Below, piece after piece: positions 24,462-33,100 of a stretch of DNA of 41,071 nt. The DNA is from a bacterium (GTDB taxonomy: Bacteria > Chloroflexota > Chloroflexia > Thermomicrobiales > UBA6265): assembly GCA_029977305.1 (NCBI GenBank), contig JAPOLF010000002.1, forward strand, positions 1-41,071, read 5' to 3'. How positions within the stretch are numbered: the first letter of the stretch is position 1; each line of letters starts with the position of its first letter. Made by a program: the position numbers and the translations under genes. The notes beneath the pieces were generated by a model. That model saw only the letters and a list, made by a program, of their open reading frames with translations, did no database searches and was not told the origin of the DNA.

Positions 24462-25556
24462 ATGCGGCAGGTCACGTCGGAAGATCTGAATGACATTGCC
24501 CTCGGGGCGGCGGTGCTCGGCACCGGTGGTGGCGGCGATCCGTACATCGGGAAGTTGATGGCGCAGTCCTCGATGGCCACGCACGGCGCGGCGACGATGA
24601 TGTATGCCGACGAACTCGACGATGACGACCTTGTCATCCCCTCGGCGATGATGGGTGCGCCGACGGTGATGGTCGAGAAGGTGCCGTCGGGGAAAGAGAT
24701 TGTCACCGCGTTCAAGGCACTGACCGAGTACTACGGGAAGGAGCCGCGGGCGACGATGTCCTGCGAGGCGGGCGGGCTCAATTCGACCACCCCGTTCACG
24801 GTGGCGGTCGAACTCGGGATCCCGATCGTCGACGCCGACATGATGGGCCGGGCCTTCCCTGAGTTGCAGATGTGCACGCCGACCCTTGCGGGCATCAACG
24901 CGACTCCCATGGCTGTTGCGGATGAGAAAGGCAACAGCGTCATCATCAACACCGTCGAGAACCGATGGACCGAGACGTTCGCTCGGACGCTCACCGTCGA
25001 CATGGGGTGCTCCGCGATGATCGCGCTGTACGCCATGACCGGGAAGCAGGTGAAGGAGGCGTGCGTGCTCGGCACGATCTCCTACGCCGAGCGGATCGGG
25101 CAGGCGATCCGGCGGGCACGGGCGAACCACCTCGACCCGGTGGAGACGGTGCGTGCGGCGACCGGTGGCTACATCCTCTGGCAGGGAAAAGTGGGGGATG
25201 TCGCGCGGCGGACCGAGACGGGATTCGCGCGAGGCGATGCCCGCATCGACGGCACCGGGGCGTTCGACGGACGATCGCTGTCGCTCTCGTTCCAAAATGA
25301 ATTCCTGATTGCGCGAGACGGTGACACCGTGCTAGCGACGACGCCCGACCTGATCACCGTGCTCGATGCGGAGACCGGCGTGGCGATCACGACCGAGACG
25401 CTGCGGTACGGCTACCGGGTGGTGGTGATCGCGATGCCGTGTGACCCGCGGTGGCGCACGGCTGAGGGGTTGCAACTCGTCGGCCCGGATTACTTCGGCT
25501 ACGGGGTGCCGTACATCCCGGTCGAGCAGCGGATGAAGGCGCTCGGCGGGCGCTGA
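24462..25556 (+). CDS. DUF917 family protein, copy C
   Basis: 364 aa. Shares VLGTGGGGDPYIGKLM, MMGAPTVMVEK, CEAGGLNSTTPF and the NEFLIARDGDTVL region with the other copies. It deviates in the most conserved block: DADMMGRAFPELQMCTPTLAG instead of DGDGMGRAFPELQMDTFTIYG, with a cysteine where copies A and B have aspartate. It starts three bases after the short HyuA, an arrangement equivalent to the known HyuA-DUF917 fusions, so these two gene products likely form one enzyme. Cytoplasmic; no signal peptide or membrane segment. Confidence 0.88.
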   Translation: MRQVTSEDLNDIALGAAVLGTGGGGDPYIGKLMAQSSMATHGAATMMYADELDDDDLVIPSAMMGAPTVMVEKVPSGKEIVTAFKALTEYYGKEPRATMSCEAGGLNSTTPFTVAVELGIPIVDADMMGRAFPELQMCTPTLAGINATPMAVADEKGNSVIINTVENRWTETFARTLTVDMGCSAMIALYAMTGKQVKEACVLGTISYAERIGQAIRRARANHLDPVETVRAATGGYILWQGKVGDVARRTETGFARGDARIDGTGAFDGRSLSLSFQNEFLIARDGDTVLATTPDLITVLDAETGVAITTETLRYGYRVVVIAMPCDPRWRTAEGLQLVGPDYFGYGVPYIPVEQRMKALGGR

Positions 25557-25566
25557 GGACACGACG

Positions 25567-25899
25567 ATGACCAACAACGAGAACCAGACCACCTATGTGC
25601 TCACCGAGGAACAGGCGCTCGACATGCTGGCGTTCCTCGCCAGCGCGGCGGAGATCTCGCTGCACGAGCCGACCTATTACGGGACCTTCCGCCTGATCGA
25701 CGCGGCGAGTCGCCTGATGGGGTACCTCCTCGAGAGCAACCCGGAGCTCGCAGAGTCGTTCATGCCGGGGTGGAAGCAAGACATTGACACCCGAAAGGTG
25801 TGGATGATGTGGGACCGCCCCGCGTACCAGCAGTTCCTCAAGGAGGCGCCTGCGGTGATCGCCGCCGAGATCAAGCAGCGGCAGGAGGCGGCGGAATGA
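25567..25899 (+). CDS. Small conserved-type protein (DUF6092-like), 110 aa
   Basis: A helical, acidic protein: VLTEEQALDMLAFLASAAEI, then EPTYYGTFRLIDAASRLMGYLLESN, then KVWMMWDRPAYQQFLKEA. The pattern recalls the DUF6092 family, recognised from memory only. No signal peptide and no catalytic motif are visible. It starts ten bases after DUF917 copy C and its stop overlaps the nitroreductase start (ATGA), so it is firmly part of this operon and is real. It may be an accessory or assembly subunit of the HyuA/DUF917 or nitroreductase enzyme. Function unknown. Confidence 0.75.
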   Translation: MTNNENQTTYVLTEEQALDMLAFLASAAEISLHEPTYYGTFRLIDAASRLMGYLLESNPELAESFMPGWKQDIDTRKVWMMWDRPAYQQFLKEAPAVIAAEIKQRQEAAE

Positions 25900-26468
25900 G
25901 CGAGTTCAGCCCGGAGGCGGACGCCTTCTTCCAGACGCTGAAGACGCGGCGCGTGTGCCGGTCCTACACCGATCAACCGGTCGCCGATGCGCAGTTGCGG
26001 CGCATCACCGAGGCCGGACGATGGGCCAGCAGCGGCGGCAACCGACACATCCACAAGTTCCTGATCGTGCGGGATGCCGAGACGATTCGGCGGGTGCGGT
26101 CGGTGGCGCCGGGGATGCTGGTGGAACCGCCGGCGATGATCGTGATCCTGACCGACAAAGAGGCCGCCGAGCGGGAATGCATCCAACTTGATGTGGATCA
26201 GATCAACCAAGGGGATGTCGGCACCGCGGCCATGAACATGCAGAACATGGCCCATGCGCTCGGACTCGGATCGTGCCCGGTGACCTCCTTCAGCCACTCC
26301 GGCGTCGGGGTGATGCTCGGCTTGCCCGACCATCTCGAAGCGGAGTGGATCATCATGATCGGCCATCCGAAGCCGACCCAGCGCGGGCTCGGCACCGGTG
26401 CGCCGAAGCCGCTGACCGCGCGCGATCTCACGTGGTGGGACCGCGTCGGACACCACGATCCTGTCTAA
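25896..26468 (+). CDS. Nitroreductase-family FMN flavoprotein
   Basis: 190 aa, normal for this family of dimeric FMN enzymes that reduce nitro groups, quinones, flavins or activated rings with NAD(P)H. RRVCRSYTDQPVADAQL (residues 17-33) is the FMN-phosphate motif, WASSGGNRHIHKFLIV follows, GTAAMNMQNMAHALGLGSCPV is the central helix and Gly turn, and WIIMIGHPKP is the C-terminal strand. The ATG at 25896 overlaps the preceding stop and has AGGAGG eight bases upstream, so the longer open frame starting at 25800 was rejected. Placement between DUF917 copies C and D suggests a reductive step in the same pathway. Confidence 0.88.
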   Translation: MSEFSPEADAFFQTLKTRRVCRSYTDQPVADAQLRRITEAGRWASSGGNRHIHKFLIVRDAETIRRVRSVAPGMLVEPPAMIVILTDKEAAERECIQLDVDQINQGDVGTAAMNMQNMAHALGLGSCPVTSFSHSGVGVMLGLPDHLEAEWIIMIGHPKPTQRGLGTGAPKPLTARDLTWWDRVGHHDPV

Positions 26469-26507
26469 AAGAGTCGCCACGCGAACCCCACGAGGAGCCC
26501 TCACACG

Positions 26508-27593
26508 ATGAGTATGACGTTGCACATCGAAGACCTGCCTGATCTCGCGCGCGGCGCGGCCTTCCTCGGGAGCGGCGGCGGCGGCAACCCGTACATCGGG
26601 CGGCTGATGGTCGAGCGGGCGATGCGCGAAACCGGACGCCCGCTGGAACTCTTGGATCTCGAGGAACTCCCCGACGACGCCTTCGTGATCACGACCGCGA
26701 TGATGGGTGCGCCCACCTGCATCGTGGAGAAGCTGCCGGAGGGGATGGAGGCTGCCCACTCGCTGCGGCGGCTGGAGGAGCACCTTGGTCGCAAGGCGAC
26801 GGCGACGATGCCGATCGAGGCGGGCGGGGTGAACTCGATGATCCCGCTGGTGGTGGGGATGCGGCTCGGGTTGCCGGTCGTCGATGGCGACGGTATGGGC
26901 CGGGCTTTCCCGGAGCTCTATCACGAGACCTTCCACATTTACGGGGTCTCGGGCACGCCCATGGTGATCACCAATGATCATGGCGACCAGACGCTGCTCG
27001 ACACCCATGACAATTACATGATGGAGTGGCTCTCGCGCGGGATCGCGATCCGGATGGGAGGCGTCGCGTACATCGCCGAGTACCCGATGGACGGGGCGAC
27101 CGCGAAGCGCGTCTCGGTGAGCGGGACGATCGGAATGGGTCTGCGGATCGGGCGCGCGATCCGCGAGGCACGCGAGCAGCACCTCGATCCGTTCGACCAC
27201 CTGATCCGGTCGATGGAGGGGACGAGCTACTCCCCGGCGCGGGTGATCTTCACCGGGAAGTTGATCGAGGTGTTCCGGCGGACCAAGGACGGTTTCGCGC
27301 TCGGGACGGTGAAGATTCAGGAGCTGGGCGGTCCGCGGGTGATGACCATCGACTTCCAGAACGAGAACCTCATAGCGATGGTTGATGACGAGGTGCTGGC
27401 CGTCGTGCCGAACCTGATCAACATTCTCGATGCGGAGACCGCGGAGCCGATCACCACCGAGGAGTTGCGCTACGGGCAGCGGGTGAAGGTGATGGTGGTC
27501 TCGGTGCCGCCGATCATGCGCACCCCGGAGGCGATTGCCGTGTGGGGGCCGCGAACGTTCGGATACGACGTCGATTTCGAGCCGCTCACCTGA
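26508..27593 (+). CDS. DUF917 family protein, copy D
   Basis: 361 aa. Carries FLGSGGGGNPYIGRLMVERA, MMGAPTCIVEKLPEG, EAGGVNSMIPLVVGMRLGLP, DGDGMGRAFPELYHETFHIYG, and DFQNENLIAMVDD. Features such as PYIGxLM and MMGAPT group it with copy C, though it keeps the standard DGDG motif that C lacks. GAGGAG precedes the ATG; the 39-base gap to the nitroreductase contains nothing else noticeable. It is the last member of the HyuA-DUF917 operon before a likely internal promoter for the deacetylase-like gene. C plus D may form a hetero-oligomer or act on successive intermediates. Confidence 0.88.
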   Translation: MSMTLHIEDLPDLARGAAFLGSGGGGNPYIGRLMVERAMRETGRPLELLDLEELPDDAFVITTAMMGAPTCIVEKLPEGMEAAHSLRRLEEHLGRKATATMPIEAGGVNSMIPLVVGMRLGLPVVDGDGMGRAFPELYHETFHIYGVSGTPMVITNDHGDQTLLDTHDNYMMEWLSRGIAIRMGGVAYIAEYPMDGATAKRVSVSGTIGMGLRIGRAIREAREQHLDPFDHLIRSMEGTSYSPARVIFTGKLIEVFRRTKDGFALGTVKIQELGGPRVMTIDFQNENLIAMVDDEVLAVVPNLINILDAETAEPITTEELRYGQRVKVMVVSVPPIMRTPEAIAVWGPRTFGYDVDFEPLT

Positions 27594-27619
27594 CAGCAAT
27601 GCTCCGTCGGCGTCACAAT
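27590..27619 (+). promoter_or_regulatory. Putative promoter for the deacetylase-like/GH4 gene pair
   Basis: CTGACA (27590-27595) and CACAAT (27614-27619), 18 bases apart, overlapping the end of DUF917 copy D and 33 bases before the next ATG. It is among the better sigma-70-type matches in the window. Confidence 0.4.
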
Positions 27620-27652
27620 GCCCGTGGCGTCCGGAAGGAAGGAGCAGCGGAC

Positions 27653-28585
27653 ATGGCGAAAGAGATCTTCGTCTGCGTCGGGGTGCACACCGATGCGGTG
27701 GCAGGCTGGCTCGGCTCGTACGGGGGTGAGGATTCGCCCTGTGACATCTCGCGCGGGATGTTCGCCGGGGAGATCGGTTCGCCGCGCCTCCTCGATCTCT
27801 TTCACCGCGAGGACATCCGCACGACATGGTTCATCCCCGGGCACACCATCGAGACGTTCCCGAAGCAGATGCAGATGGTGGCGGATGCCGGGCATGAGAT
27901 CGGGCTGCACGGGTACTCGCACGAGAACCCATTGGCGATGTCGGCGAAGCAGGAGAAGGCGGTCCTCCGGAAATCGATCGAGCTGGTGACGCAGTTGAGC
28001 GGGCGAGCGCCGCGCGGCTATGTCGCGCCGTGGTGGGAGCTGTCGGAATCAACGGTGGGCCTGCTGCTCGAGCACGGCATCACCTATGACAACTCCTTGA
28101 TGGACAACGACTTCCACCCGTTCTATGCGCGGGTCGGCGACAGTTGGACGAAGATCGACTACCGCAAATCGGCGAAATCGTGGATGAAGCCGCTGAAGCG
28201 CGGGACGGAGACCGATCTGGTCGAGATCGGCGCCAACTGGTACCTCGACGATCTGCCGCCGATGCTCTTCATCAAGAAGAGCCCCAACAGCCACGGGTTC
28301 GTCAACCCGCGCGACATCGAGCAGCTCTGGATCGACCAGTTCGACTGGATCTATCGCGAGTATGACTACGCGGTGGTGCCGCTGACGATCCATCCCGATG
28401 TGTCGGGTAGGCCGCAGGTGCTGATGATGTTGGAGCGCTTCTTCGCCTACGTGCACCGGCATGAGGGGGCGTGGTTCACCACCTTCGAGGAGGCGGCCGA
28501 CAACTTCCGGTTGCGCTTCCCGCGCGGCGGTGAGGCACGGCCCGAGAGTGTGCGCGATCGCTGGGAGCACGGGCCGACGGGGTAG
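27653..28585 (+). CDS. HpPgdA-like polysaccharide-deacetylase-fold protein (PuuE/allantoinase-type)
   Basis: 310 aa, NodB-fold metalloenzyme. From memory it closely resembles Helicobacter pylori HP0310 (HpPgdA) through VAGWLGSYGGEDSP, HEIGLHGYSHENPLAMSAKQ, NWYLDDLPPMLFIKKSPNS and DQFDWIYREYDYAV. The three metal ligands fall at the same numbers as in HpPgdA: Asp14, His86 and His90. No signal peptide is present, so it should be cytoplasmic. HpPgdA is linked to peptidoglycan deacetylation but is structurally close to PuuE allantoinase, which hydrolyses the hydantoin ring of allantoin. Given the hydantoinase genes upstream, cyclic-amide hydrolysis is a serious alternative. The ATG at 27653 has AAGGAG eight bases upstream; a GTG 111 bases earlier is unlikely. 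Confidence 0.85.
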   Translation: MAKEIFVCVGVHTDAVAGWLGSYGGEDSPCDISRGMFAGEIGSPRLLDLFHREDIRTTWFIPGHTIETFPKQMQMVADAGHEIGLHGYSHENPLAMSAKQEKAVLRKSIELVTQLSGRAPRGYVAPWWELSESTVGLLLEHGITYDNSLMDNDFHPFYARVGDSWTKIDYRKSAKSWMKPLKRGTETDLVEIGANWYLDDLPPMLFIKKSPNSHGFVNPRDIEQLWIDQFDWIYREYDYAVVPLTIHPDVSGRPQVLMMLERFFAYVHRHEGAWFTTFEEAADNFRLRFPRGGEARPESVRDRWEHGPTG

Positions 28586-28591
28586 GCGCTG

Positions 28592-30022
28592 ATGGCGAAG
28601 ATCACCTTTGTCGGCGCGGGGAGCACGGTCTTCGCGCGCAACCTGCTGAGTGACCTGTTGACCTTCCCGGAGCTGCACGGGTCGGTGGTCAGCCTGCACG
28701 ACATCGACCCGGTGCGACTCGCGGATACCGAGGCGATTGCGCGGGGGATGGTCGCGCGGGCCGGGGCAGCGACCGTGATCGAGGCGACGACGGATCGCCG
28801 ACGCGCGCTCGCTGGCAGCGATTACGTGATCACCATGATCCAGGTCGGGGGGTATCGGCCGTCGACGGTGATCGACTTCGAAATCCCGACGCGGTTCGGC
28901 CTGCGGCAGACGATCGGCGACACGCTGGGCATCGGCGGGATCATGCGCGCGCTGCGGACGATTCCGGTCATGCGTGAGATCGCGGCGGATATCGCCGAGG
29001 TGGCCCCGAACGCGCTCCTGCTCAACTATGCCAACCCGATGGCGATGCTCTGCATGGCCCTGGCGCAGACCAGCTCCGTGCGGACGGTCGGGCTCTGCCA
29101 CAGCGTGCAGGGCACCGCGGGCGAGATCGCGCTCTGGTTGGGTCTGCCTGAGGACGAGATCACCCACACCTGTGCCGGGATCAACCACGTCGCCTTCTAC
29201 ACCGAGCTGCGGCATCGTGGTGAGGACCTCTATCCCGCCCTGCGCAAGATGGCGGAGGCTCGCACCTATCCTGCGTGGGAGGAAGTGCGCTTCGAGGTGT
29301 TCCGGCGTTTCGGGTACTTTGTCACCGAATCGAGCGAACACCTCGCAGAGTATGTTCCGTGGTTCATCAAACCGGGACTAGATGGCCTGATCACCCGCTT
29401 CGGCGTTCCGCTCGATGAGTATCCAGCGCGGTGTGAGAACCAGATCGCGGGCTGGGCGGCCGAGCGCGATCGCCTACTGGCCTCGGTGCAGGATGGGGAG
29501 CCGTTTGCGGGACACGCTGAGGCGGTGCTATCGGGCAGCGACGAGCGGCGACTCGCGGTGGCTGCGCGCCGTGATCCGCAAGCCGCGGCGAGCTGGCGAG
29601 CGGCGCTCATCGCGCGGAAGCGGGCGCGGCTCGGTGGTCATTCCGGCGAGTACGGCACGCTCATCATCCACAGCATGGAGACGGGGGAGCCCCGCGTCAT
29701 CCACGGCAACGTGCCGAACGCCGGGCTGATCGCGAATCTCCCGTCGGGATGTGCGGTCGAGGTCGCGTGTCGGGTGGATGGTGACGGAATCCAACCCACC
29801 GTGGTCGGCGATCTCCCGATTCAGCTCGCGGCGCTGATGCAGACAAACGTCAACGTGCAGCAACTCACGGTTGAGGCGTCACTGACCGGGCGACGGGATC
29901 ATGTCTATCACGCGGCGATGTTGGATCCACACACCGCCGCGGTGCTCGATCCGGAGCAGATCTGCCAGTTGGTTGATGCCTTGCTGGAGGCCCACGGATC
30001 GATGATTCCGCCGCTCGCCTGA
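28592..30022 (+). CDS. GH4-family alpha-galactosidase/alpha-glucosidase (NAD- and Mn-dependent)
   Basis: 476 aa, typical for glycoside hydrolase family 4, cytoplasmic enzymes that cleave glycosides by a redox-elimination route using NAD+ and Mn2+. The Rossmann motif FVGAGSTVFARNLLSDLL is at the N-terminus. LLNYANPMAM near residue 143, GLCHS with Cys169 and His170 (Mn ligands) and GINH with His199 follow at the expected positions. The absence of a phosphate-binding signature of 6-phospho-glucosidases and the MelA-like motifs favour an unphosphorylated alpha-galactoside, alpha-glucoside or uronide. It starts six bases after the deacetylase-like gene, so the pair is an operon. Confidence 0.9.
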   Translation: MAKITFVGAGSTVFARNLLSDLLTFPELHGSVVSLHDIDPVRLADTEAIARGMVARAGAATVIEATTDRRRALAGSDYVITMIQVGGYRPSTVIDFEIPTRFGLRQTIGDTLGIGGIMRALRTIPVMREIAADIAEVAPNALLLNYANPMAMLCMALAQTSSVRTVGLCHSVQGTAGEIALWLGLPEDEITHTCAGINHVAFYTELRHRGEDLYPALRKMAEARTYPAWEEVRFEVFRRFGYFVTESSEHLAEYVPWFIKPGLDGLITRFGVPLDEYPARCENQIAGWAAERDRLLASVQDGEPFAGHAEAVLSGSDERRLAVAARRDPQAAASWRAALIARKRARLGGHSGEYGTLIIHSMETGEPRVIHGNVPNAGLIANLPSGCAVEVACRVDGDGIQPTVVGDLPIQLAALMQTNVNVQQLTVEASLTGRRDHVYHAAMLDPHTAAVLDPEQICQLVDALLEAHGSMIPPLA

Positions 30023-30105
30023 CACGTGGCTGACGGTGCTAGCAGAAGTTCCGCCGATATGCGATACACCACGCAGCGGTGCCGAATCACCAGCAGGGGA
30101 ACACC

Positions 30106-33100
30106 ATGGAGAACCCATTGACCGTGCCGCCGGCGGCCGACGCGAGCAAGGATCCGGTTGATCAGAAACTGGGCGTCTGGCGGGAGCGGCTGGTCGATCT
30201 GACGAAGCGCAATCCGCTGCTGGGATTGAATCGCGCGCGGACGACGAAGATCCAGGTGCTCACCCCGACGATTGACGAACTCTTCACGATGGTCGTCATC
30301 GATGAAGACGCCTTGAAGATGCCCTTCGCGCGGAAGGGTGCGCCAAAGCCGTTGCCAAAGAAGGGGGCGATTGCGCCTGCTGCCCCCACGCTGGTGCCCT
30401 CGGCGGTGAGCACCAGCGACCCCGCAGGGGTTGAGGACGAGCCAGATCAGTCAGTGATGCCGGCGGTTGACCAGGATGGTCCTCCAGTCATCCCTGAGGC
30501 CCAGGCGGACGCCATCGACACCCCCACGTCGCCGGCACCTGATGCCGCTGCCACCCCCGCGCCGGATTCGGGCGCGATCCCCTCGACGGTGGGATTGGAG
30601 GACGAACCGGCGGCGGTGTGGATCGTCGCGCCGGGGGACGTGACGCTGGATGTCGACGATGCGCAACTCTTTTCCAAGCTGCGCCGCCTGAGGGACAACT
30701 CGCGCACGACCGTGGCCGAGCGCGGCGTCACCACGCTCCACCTGACGTTGGGCACGGTGACCTGGACCGATCCGGTCCTCGGCGAGTCAAAGGCGCCGTT
30801 GGTGCTGGTGCCGTGTTCGCTCGAACGGTCGGGTGCGGATCGTCCGCTCACCTTGGTGCCGACCGATGACGAACCGACGGTGAACCCCGCGCTCGCGATC
30901 CTCGTGCGCGAGCGGACCGGAAAGGTCCTGCCGGAGTTCCCCGAGGAGCCGACGCCGGAGACGCTGCGCGAGATGATCTCGGCGGTCACCGCGATGCTCG
31001 GCGAGGGCTATCTGGTCAGCGAGGAAGCCTGGCTCGGCACCTTCTCCTTCGAGACCCTGGCGATGTGGCGCGATCTCGGGGTGATGGCGCCCCAGGCGCG
31101 GCAGAACGCGGTGGTGCAGTCCTTCGCCAAGATCGTGCCGGCGCAGCCGCCGGACGGGTCGGAGGCGTTGGGAAATGATCTCGACGTGCTGGAGCCGAAG
31201 GTGCAGGCGCCGCTGATGGTCCTGCCCGCCGACTCGAGCCAATATGAGGCTCTGATCATCGGGAGACGAGGAAAGAACTTGCTGGTGAACGGCCCTCCGG
31301 GCACCGGGAAGTCGCAGACCATCACCAACATCATCGCGGACACGCTGGCGAACGGGCAGACGGTGCTCTTCGTGAGCGCGAAGTCGGCGGCGCTCGAGGT
31401 GGTGCATGAGCGGCTGCGCAAGTTGGGGCTTGGGCAGTTCGTGCTCGAGGCGCACAGCACGCAGTCGGGCCGCATGCGGATCATGGACGACTTGAAGGAG
31501 ACGCTGCGGGCGGCGGGGTCGGCGAAGGACGTCAACCTCGAGGAGGCGCGGCTGCGGTACATGCAGGTGAGGGATCGCCTCAACCTCGCGGTGCGGGAAC
31601 TCCACGCCACGCGCGAGCCGATGGGGGTCTCGGTCTACACCGGACTCGGCCGCTACGCGAAGCGGATCGGGGCGCCGGACGTGGCGGCGGCTCTGCCATG
31701 GCCGGATCTGACGTTGGTCACCCCGGCGGAACTGCAGACGTGTGTCGATGCGTTGGCGGCGATCCAGGCTGAGAAGGCGGTCTACGACGCGCGTGCGACG
31801 CATCCATGGCGCGGGTGCGTGGTGCAGGACGCGGGGCTGGCCTCCACCGAGCGCGTCGTCGGGGCGCTCACTGCGCTCCGAACGGGCGCGGCGGAGATCA
31901 CCGCGGCGTGGACCACGGTGGCCCCGGTCCTCGGCGAGGCTTCGACGCGCACCGTGGCGGACCTGCAGGGGATGCGGGAGGCGTTGGCGCTCCTCGCAGA
32001 TGCGCAGGCCCTCCCGGCAGGGTGGGAGAGCGATGACCCGACGACGCTGGCCACGCGCGCCGCGACCCTGCGTGATGCGGCCGAGCGCGCGACGGTCGCA
32101 CAGGAGGCCCGTGCCGCCTTCGCGGAGCATGCATCCGGGACGGACTACGCCGCTGCAGCAACACTGCTCCAGGAGGGCGCGGCCAAATATGGCGGGTTCC
32201 TGTCGCGGATGTTCGGCGGCTATGGGGCGTGGAAGAGTCAGGTGCAGCAGGTCGTGCAGCCACGATCGATGAATCAGGCGGACATGGCCGCGTTGGCGAC
32301 CCTTGCCGCGAACGCTGCCACCGCGGAGGCGGCCCTCGCGCCGTTGGCCATCACGGTGCAACCGCTGCTCAGTTCACCCGAGTCGTGGCGCGATCCGGAG
32401 GTGCTGCGGAGCACTGCGGCGCGTTGGCAGGCGGCGAGCGTAATTCGCGCCGCGGTGCTTTCCGGGGGTGGGACCGGCGGATCGATCACGCCGGAGGTGC
32501 GGGCAGCGGCGGGGGCGATCGGCACCGCGCTGGCGCCGACGGGTCCGTTTGCCGCTGCGGTGGAGACCACCTCTGCGCTCTTCCCCGCGGACTTCGCTGA
32601 TGAGAAGCCATTGGCACAGAGCACATTGGGGGAGATCATCGCGCGGAGCGACGCCGCATTGGCGGAACGCCCGCGGCTGGCAGAGTGGGTGCGCACGCGG
32701 GCGGCGATGGATCGGGCCCGGGCGGTCAATCTCGGGCCGTTCATCGATGCAGTTCCCGCGGGGTCTGGTGGCGAACTGATCGTCGCGTTCGAGCGGCGCT
32801 TCTGGCAGCGCTGGGCCGATGCGTGGATCACGGCGGTGCCGGCCCTGCGCGAATTCAGCGGGGAGCAGCGGGTGGCACTGATCGCCGAGCTGCGGAAGGC
32901 CGATGATGACCTCCGCAAGCTGGCGGGCCAAGCGGCGGTGGCGGGGGCGAGCCGTGCAGCGGCGCGCGTCTCGCAGTCGGGTGACGCGAACAAGGATTCG
33001 CAACTGGGGATCCTCAAGCGAGAGCTGCAGAAGAAGCGGCCTCGCCCCCTGCGACGACTCTTCACCGACATCCCGGACGTGCTGCAGTCGATCAAGCCCT

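Noticed and set aside
22905..27593. Ergothioneine degradation operon
   Set aside because: DUF917 and HyuA would fit the late steps, but no ergothionase, thiourocanate hydratase or S-methyltransferase gene is in the window, so the specific pathway name is not supported.
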